Assembly (NCBI RefSeq): GCF_000980895.1
Contig: NZ_LAZX01000081.1
Coordinates: forward strand, 16,970-80,969
DNA length: 64,000 nucleotides
Direction of reading: 5' to 3'
DNA from: Sphingomonas sp. Ag1
Lineage (GTDB): Bacteria > Pseudomonadota > Alphaproteobacteria > Sphingomonadales > Sphingomonadaceae
In this document: positions 63,469 to 64,000 of the stretch, piece by piece
Position numbering within the stretch: position 1 is the stretch's first letter
Layout of the letters: each line of letters starts with the position of its first letter
The notes under the pieces: model-generated
What the model saw: the letters and a program-made list of their open reading frames with translations, nothing else
What the model was told of the DNA's origin: nothing
The model's database searches: none
Made by a program: the position numbers and the translations under genes

Positions 63469-63948
63469 ATGGATTCGCCGATCGCCAGCGCCACTTTGAG
63501 AGCGTTGCGCCGCGTGCTTCGCGCGGCGGAAGGGGGCACGCGAAAGCTTGCCACCACCACCGGGCTCACGCCCTCGCAATTGCTCGTCCTGCGGGAAATC
63601 GACGCCGGCGAGGGGGTGACCCCGGGCAAGATCGCGCAGACGCTTCAGTTCAGCCACGCCGCGATCACCGCGATCGTCGACCGGCTGGTGACGCTCGGGC
63701 TGGTGACGCGCGCGCGCAGCGAGGAGGACAAGCGGCGGATGCTGCTCGCCGTTACGGGCAAGGGGCATGACTGCCTCGCCAGCGCGCCCGACATGCTGCA
63801 GGAGGTGTTCACGGCGCGCTTCACGGCGCTGCCGTCATGGGAACAGGCGATGATCCTCGCCGGGGTCGAACGGCTTGCCGATCTCCTCGGCGGCGGCGAT
63901 CCCGACGCCGCGCCGCTGCTCGACGCCGGCGCGATCGACCGGCCCTGA
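63469..63948 (+). CDS. ectR: MarR-family regulator of ectoine genes
   Basis: A 159-residue MarR protein, divergent from ectA. The winged helix is LTPSQLLVLREIDAGEGVTPGKIAQTLQFSHAAITAIVDRL (in pieces: TPSQLLVLREI; TPGKIAQTLQFSHAAITAIV) with the wing RARSEEDKRRMLLAVTGKG. EctR, a MarR repressor of ectABC-ask, is known from halotolerant methylotrophs in the same divergent position. The ATG at 63469 is chosen because an earlier in-frame ATG at 63355 would place the perfect inverted repeat within the gene. No clear ribosome site precedes the ATG. Confidence 0.85.
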   Translation: MDSPIASATLRALRRVLRAAEGGTRKLATTTGLTPSQLLVLREIDAGEGVTPGKIAQTLQFSHAAITAIVDRLVTLGLVTRARSEEDKRRMLLAVTGKGHDCLASAPDMLQEVFTARFTALPSWEQAMILAGVERLADLLGGGDPDAAPLLDAGAIDRP

Positions 63949-64000
63949 GCGCAGGTGGGGCGGGGCGGGGGCCCAGGCCGCCCGCCGCCGTCCGCCCGCC

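Overview
This is a high-G+C bacterial chromosome segment that reads as a sphingomonad-like alphaproteobacterium. Three outer-membrane TonB-dependent receptors lie within 16 kb, coding is dense with many ATGA start/stop overlaps, and most genes use GC-rich codons. The assignment is inferred from gene style; no rRNA or tRNA is present to fix the taxon. There is no convincing insertion sequence, prophage or CRISPR array.

Layout. 1-4.3 kb holds peptidase-type genes: the N-terminus of a DUF885 protein and a secreted M1 aminopeptidase, plus an orphan periplasmic protein. 4.3-7.0 kb is a NikR-like regulator divergent from a TonB receptor. 7.2-11.9 kb is a coupled set of a second TonB receptor, a YdcF-type protein and an S1/P1-nuclease-like secreted zinc hydrolase. 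12-20.6 kb is a complete organosulfur uptake and desulfonation locus: a TauD/AtsK-type dioxygenase and ssuD on the plus strand face a minus-strand operon of TonB receptor, NtaA/DszA-like monooxygenase, ssuA, ssuC and ssuB. Similar 36-bp dyads lie upstream of both arms. 21-28 kb is a patchwork: a DUF6894-like protein, an M61 peptidase broken by three single-base frameshifts, an Rmf-like protein, a degenerate receiver with a Crp/Fnr regulator, a methyltransferase/micro-ORF/DUF2243 operon and a zinc alcohol dehydrogenase.

29-41.3 kb is a respiratory nitrate reductase locus in the order narK (a two-domain fusion), narG, narH, narJ, narI, a PpiC-type isomerase, two small unknown proteins and an alginate-type porin, nearly all translationally coupled. 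41.5-49.5 kb carries transport and envelope genes: a TRIC channel, an amino-acid permease with a divergent Lrp regulator, an OmpA lipoprotein coupled to a cation/proton antiporter, and a YeiH-type exporter coupled to a small Cys-rich protein. 49.9-54.6 kb groups signalling genes: bdcA, a BLUF photoreceptor, a double-PilZ protein, a FixJ-type regulator and a divergent PAS histidine kinase interrupted by one extra base.

54.6-64 kb is an osmotic-stress island: an MscS/YbdG-type channel, a ProP-like symporter, a second MFS protein, the ectoine/hydroxyectoine operon ectA-ectB-ectC-ectD-ask, and a divergent MarR regulator (ectR-like). A perfect inverted repeat sits between ectA and ectR. ectA has no ATG, GTG or TTG start upstream of its conserved domain; an ATT with a well-placed Shine-Dalgarno sequence is the best candidate.

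Four single-base coding disruptions (three in M61, one in the kinase) plus the odd ectA start could be real decay or local sequence errors. This should be kept in mind when using the protein models.
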